Assembly: GCF_002441715.1 (NCBI RefSeq)
Contig: NZ_JXJX01000010.1
Coordinates: forward strand, 1-64,000
Direction of reading: 5' to 3'
Source: Pseudolactococcus plantarum
GTDB lineage: Bacteria; Bacillota; Bacilli; Lactobacillales; Streptococcaceae
DNA length: 64,000 bases
Made by a program: the position numbers and the translations under genes. Below are positions 62,294-64,000 of the stretch, one piece after another. The notes beneath the pieces were generated by a model. The model saw only the letters and a program-made list of their open reading frames with translations. It made no database searches and had not been told where the DNA came from. Numbering within the stretch: the stretch's first letter is position 1; every line of letters begins with the position of its first letter.

Positions 62294-64000
62294 TTATTCA
62301 GCGGTATTTAGGGCTAATAATTGTTCACCAACACCCACTGTTTGTCTAAATGATGGAATTGTTTTAATACTAGAATAATTCAAGGTATTTGTCACAATGA
62401 CCATAACAGTAGGATCAAGTTGTTCAGATTTGATGCCAGCGATGTCAAATGTACCCAGTAAGTCACCTTTCTTAACTTGTTGTGCAGCATGTACTTTGAC
62501 ATCAAAATGTTTGCCACCAAGTGAGACCGTATCGATACCGATATGAATCAAAATTTCGCCACCGTCTCGCGTTTCTATCCCATAAGCATGACCTGTTTCA
62601 GCAACAAGACTCAACGTGCCATCAGCTGGTGCATAAACACGTCCTTCAGCAGGTAAAATTGCTGCACCCTTACCCATCATTTCACTAGAAAATACTGGAT
62701 CATTAACAGATGTTAAGTCAAGCACTTGGCCTGAGATTGGCGAAAAGACAACCTCATCTTTTAAGTCACGGACTTCTGTTTTAGCTTCTTCGATTTCAGC
62801 AGCAATAATAGATTCCGGTACAAGTACTTCATCAGGAATGGCAAATATACTCGTTAATACAAAACAAAGTGCGACAGAACCAGCAGCTACGACTGCATAA
62901 ACGATAAATTGATGAGCACTATAGATGTACATCAAGAAGGATGGGATAACAGCTAAACCATAAGAATTAGATTGGATATGAAAAGCAGATAAGACAGCGC
63001 CACCTAAACCAGAGGTGAAAAGCACACAAAGGAGTGGTTTTAAATTCCAACGAATTAACAGACCAAACAAGACCGGTTCACTCACACCAAACAACTGAGA
63101 TAACATGGCACCAATTGCGGTTGATTTTACTTTTTGATTTTTTGAACGCATACTGAAAGCTAAACAACTTCCCACATTTGCAAATCCGTACATAGCACAA
63201 ATCGTGATCAACGCGTTAAACCCAGTATTGGCTAAGAGTGATGTTTCTACCATCGTTAAGGTATGGTGGATACCGATGATTACCATAAGTGGATAGGCAA
63301 CCCCAATCGCAAATCCCCCAACGCCAAATGGTAGGGTAACTAACCATTCGACAACACCGACCATGCCATTTTCTACTGTATGCAAGACTGGCCCAATACC
63401 AAGAATCATGATTAGGAAGGTAACAAGCATCGTCACAAATGGTGTGAAAATCACATCCAGTACATTTGGCATTTTTTTGCGAAGGAACAGTTCAATCTTA
63501 GCACCGATGATACCTGCTGCAATTGCTGAAAGTACTGAGCCTTGTGCACCTACGACTGGAATGAACCCAAAAGCCATGATCGCTTTAACGCCTGATGCTG
63601 GATTTGCCACAGCATAGGCATTCGGTAAAATAGGAGAGACTAACATCAACCCAATCACGATACCAATAACAGGTGTCGCCTTGAATGCTTTAAAGGTTGA
63701 CCAGACGATTAATGCTGGTAAAAAACCAAAAACTGTATCCGTAATCACTGAGGTGATTTGTTGTAGACTCTGAGGAATATCAGAAACTGATGCGCCAAAT
63801 AAGTGCAAGAAAGTATCGTTAAAGAGGACACCCTTTAACCCTAGAAATAAACCTGTTGCTGCGATAACTGGGACGATCGGGATAAAGATTTCACTTAAAA
63901 TCCGCATCACCTTTTTCATGCCAGTTTCATTTTCTTTCAGATATTCTTTTTGTTCAGCTTTTGAAACAGATTTTATCCCAATGTTTTCGATTTCGTTATA
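62294..64000 (-). CDS. PTS sugar permease, EIIC-EIIA part (5' end beyond window)
   Basis: At least 568 residues remain, open to the window edge, with the first in-window ATG at 63919 being internal. A glucose-family EIIC with about ten helices (MRILSEIFIPIVPVIAATGL, GIHHTLTMVE, GVSEPVLFGLLIRW) is followed by an EIIA domain from about 480 residues before the end of the gene: SPISGQVLDL, PAEGRVYAPADG and ILIHIGIDTV with the phospho-His. The EIIB domain is presumably upstream, outside the window. Sugar is likely a beta-glucoside, sucrose or trehalose-type glucoside; the sequence does not decide. Confidence 0.88.
   Translation of the reverse strand, partial: YNEIENIGIKSVSKAEQKEYLKENETGMKKVMRILSEIFIPIVPVIAATGLFLGLKGVLFNDTFLHLFGASVSDIPQSLQQITSVITDTVFGFLPALIVWSTFKAFKATPVIGIVIGLMLVSPILPNAYAVANPASGVKAIMAFGFIPVVGAQGSVLSAIAAGIIGAKIELFLRKKMPNVLDVIFTPFVTMLVTFLIMILGIGPVLHTVENGMVGVVEWLVTLPFGVGGFAIGVAYPLMVIIGIHHTLTMVETSLLANTGFNALITICAMYGFANVGSCLAFSMRSKNQKVKSTAIGAMLSQLFGVSEPVLFGLLIRWNLKPLLCVLFTSGLGGAVLSAFHIQSNSYGLAVIPSFLMYIYSAHQFIVYAVVAAGSVALCFVLTSIFAIPDEVLVPESIIAAEIEEAKTEVRDLKDEVVFSPISGQVLDLTSVNDPVFSSEMMGKGAAILPAEGRVYAPADGTLSLVAETGHAYGIETRDGGEILIHIGIDTVSLGGKHFDVKVHAAQQVKKGDLLGTFDIAGIKSEQLDPTVMVIVTNTLNYSSIKTIPSFRQTVGVGEQLLALNTAE

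Noticed and set aside
1-64000. CRISPR arrays, prophage, transposases, tRNA or rRNA genes
   Set aside because: No regularly spaced repeats, integrase of phage type, transposase, CCA-ended cloverleaf or rRNA sequence was recognised on either strand.

Overview
The window is a low-GC, gene-dense chromosomal segment of a lactic acid bacterium, most likely Lactococcus or its sister group Pseudolactococcus. Reasons: the agmatine operon order aguR/aguB-aguD-aguA-aguC, a predicted H2O2-forming GlpO beside GlpK and GlpF, AdcA fused to ZinT under AdcR-type boxes, the murI-rdgB-yfcE-cbpB-xerD-scpA-scpB-rluB block of streptococci/lactococci, and the single recombinase XerS with a difSL-like site. I see no transposase, prophage, CRISPR array, tRNA or rRNA. 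The species call is inference.

Layout: 1-1164, end of an unknown gene and a D-2-hydroxyacid dehydrogenase. 1.4-7.1 kb, agmatine deiminase pathway with a membrane LuxR-type activator and a cre site. 7.4-9.3 kb, acetolactate decarboxylase overlapping folC. 9.3-11 kb, zinc-controlled adcA. 11-14.9 kb, an unknown membrane protein, a lactonase-family protein and an AI-2E-family permease. 15-20.8 kb, an Mga-like regulator and glpK-glpO-glpF. 20.9-23.1 kb, a two-component system on the minus strand. 23.3-26.6 kb, ylxM-ffh-aroK-pheA. 26.6-32.6 kb, an unknown membrane protein and a Bce-type ABC transporter with its own two-component system. 32.7-35.7 kb, trmFO, lysA, yneF. 35.8-41.3 kb, the murI to rluB block. 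41.3-43.3 kb, an FMN riboswitch with ribU and the L10-leader rplJ-rplL operon. 43.4-49.3 kb, brnQ and a GH13 alpha-glucosidase, sucrose phosphorylase and LacI-type regulator cluster. 49.4-50.5 kb, difSL and xerS. 50.6-56.7 kb, P-type ATPase, ilvE, mscS, rnhB, rbgA. 57-64 kb, sorbitol (srl) operon and a truncated PTS permease.

The gene strand bias flips at the difSL candidate: left of it almost all genes are on the plus strand, right of it almost all are on the minus strand. This is the arrangement expected where the two replichores meet, so the window probably spans the replication terminus.

Regulation is unusually readable. Carbon catabolite (cre) boxes sit at the agmatine, glycerol, alpha-glucosidase and sorbitol promoters; a perfect CodY box lies between ilvE and mscS; a BceR-type site precedes the Bce transporter; and the ribU riboswitch shows a complete three-strand exchange. 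Five genes (the 22.4 kb response regulator, ylxM, the 26.6 kb membrane protein, the Bce response regulator and xerS) have a -10 hexamer ending exactly six bases before the ATG and no Shine-Dalgarno, so they are predicted to make leaderless mRNAs. A palindrome built on TTTACATAA recurs three times, once with the scpA start codon in its loop.
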